Below, piece by piece: positions 12,314 through 12,674 of a stretch of 12,674 nucleotides of DNA (positions are counted from its first letter, which is position 1; the number at the start of each line of letters is the position of its first letter). The DNA lies in contig CALCQB010000098.1 of assembly GCA_937897535.1 (NCBI GenBank), positions 1-12,674 on the forward strand. The letters run 5' to 3'. This stretch comes from an uncultured Novosphingobium sp. (GTDB lineage: Bacteria > Pseudomonadota > Alphaproteobacteria > Sphingomonadales > Sphingomonadaceae). The translations under genes were made by a program, and so were the position numbers. The notes under the pieces were generated by a model that was not told the origin of the DNA, searched no databases, and saw nothing but the letters and a program-made list of their open reading frames with translations.

Positions 12314-12674
12314 ACCGTCCAGACCGAAAACCTTGCCGGAATCGACCTCCGTGCCGAGATCGAACGGCTGCGCAAGGACCGCAACGCGGTGATCCTGGCG
12401 CATTATTACCAGCGGCCGGAAATTCAGGACCTGGCCGACTACATCGGGGATTCGCTCGAACTGTCGAAAAAGGCCGCTGCGACCGACGCCGAGGTGATCG
12501 CGTTCTGCGGGGTCAAGTTCATGGCCGAAACCGCCAAGATTCTCGCACCCGAAAAGACCGTGATCCTGCCCGATCTCGATGCCGGGTGCAGCCTCGAGGA
12601 TTCCTGTCCGCCCGAAAAGTTCGCCCAGTTCCGCAAGGCCAACCCCGATCACATCGCGCTGACCTACATCAACT
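12311..12674 (+). CDS. nadA: Quinolinate synthase, N-terminal part (runs off right edge)
   Basis: The first 121 codons of NadA are present. NadA condenses iminoaspartate with dihydroxyacetone phosphate to quinolinate in de novo NAD synthesis, using a [4Fe-4S] cluster. NAVILAHYYQRPEIQDLADYIGDSLELS carries the substrate-binding His31 and Tyr residues (shown here as positions 25-52). EVIAFCGVKFMAETAKIL (61-78) and ILPDLDAGCSLEDSCP (85-100) follow; Cys93 is the expected first cluster ligand. The other two cysteine ligands would lie beyond the window. ATG 12311 has GAGGA 7 nt upstream and matches the usual N-terminal length. The start codon lies inside an inverted repeat. nadB and nadC may follow off the right edge. 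Confidence 0.96.
   Translation, partial: MTVQTENLAGIDLRAEIERLRKDRNAVILAHYYQRPEIQDLADYIGDSLELSKKAAATDAEVIAFCGVKFMAETAKILAPEKTVILPDLDAGCSLEDSCPPEKFAQFRKANPDHIALTYIN

Noticed and set aside
1..12674. CRISPR array, tRNA/rRNA gene, insertion sequence or prophage
   Set aside because: No regularly spaced repeats, no cloverleaf or rRNA sequence, and no transposase or integrase coding sequence seen on either strand.

Overview
The window is GC-rich with tightly packed genes. The protein families point to an alphaproteobacterium, most likely a sphingomonad (Novosphingobium/Sphingomonas/Erythrobacter type). The main indicators are an RcdA/DUF1465 protein, a ptsP - RodZ-like - cpoB - tilS cluster, paired DUF465 (YdcH-like) small proteins and a TgpA-type transglutaminase core. 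This placement is inference from recognised families; no rRNA or tRNA is present to confirm it.

Layout. (1) Positions 1-1296, minus strand: an HSD10-like short-chain dehydrogenase (SDR) is followed 12 bp later by a gene that begins as a second SDR. After about 45 codons that gene continues in frame as the catalytic core of a membrane transglutaminase, and it runs off the left edge. This chimera is the most striking feature of the window. It is either a genuine recombination product or an assembly artefact. (2) 1297-1395: a divergent intergenic region with a 16-bp palindrome resembling a TetR-type operator. (3) 1396-3086, plus strand: a zinc alcohol dehydrogenase and a DsbA-fold 2-hydroxychromene-2-carboxylate isomerase-like protein, joined by a GTGA stop/start overlap. 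(4) 3083-8537, minus strand: in transcription order ptsP (EI-Ntr), a RodZ-like HTH/membrane protein, cpoB (YbgF) and tilS. The tilS stop codon shares a CTAG with the stop codon of the convergent isomerase gene. (5) 8664-9189: two small divergent DUF465 genes, with a strong hairpin downstream of the minus-strand one. (6) 9372-11419, plus strand: an rcdA-like gene, a metallo-beta-lactamase-fold hydrolase and a DUF4230 membrane-anchored protein; the last two overlap by 19 bp. (7) 11498-12259: a seven-helix histidine-containing membrane protein of unknown function. (8) 12311 to the right edge: the 5' part of nadA, preceded by a perfect 12-bp inverted repeat whose right arm contains the nadA ATG.

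How the genes fit together. The SDR pair and the alcohol dehydrogenase/isomerase pair look like accessory catabolic or redox functions under divergent control. The ptsP-tilS block is core physiology: nitrogen-PTS signalling, cell shape, Tol-Pal-linked envelope maintenance and tRNA-Ile2 modification. RcdA links to control of CtrA stability in the cell cycle, and NadA begins de novo NAD synthesis. I see no CRISPR array, insertion sequence, prophage, tRNA or rRNA. No intergenic stretch exceeds 300 bp. I find no clearly new multigene system; the best leads are the chimeric gene and the nadA leader hairpin.
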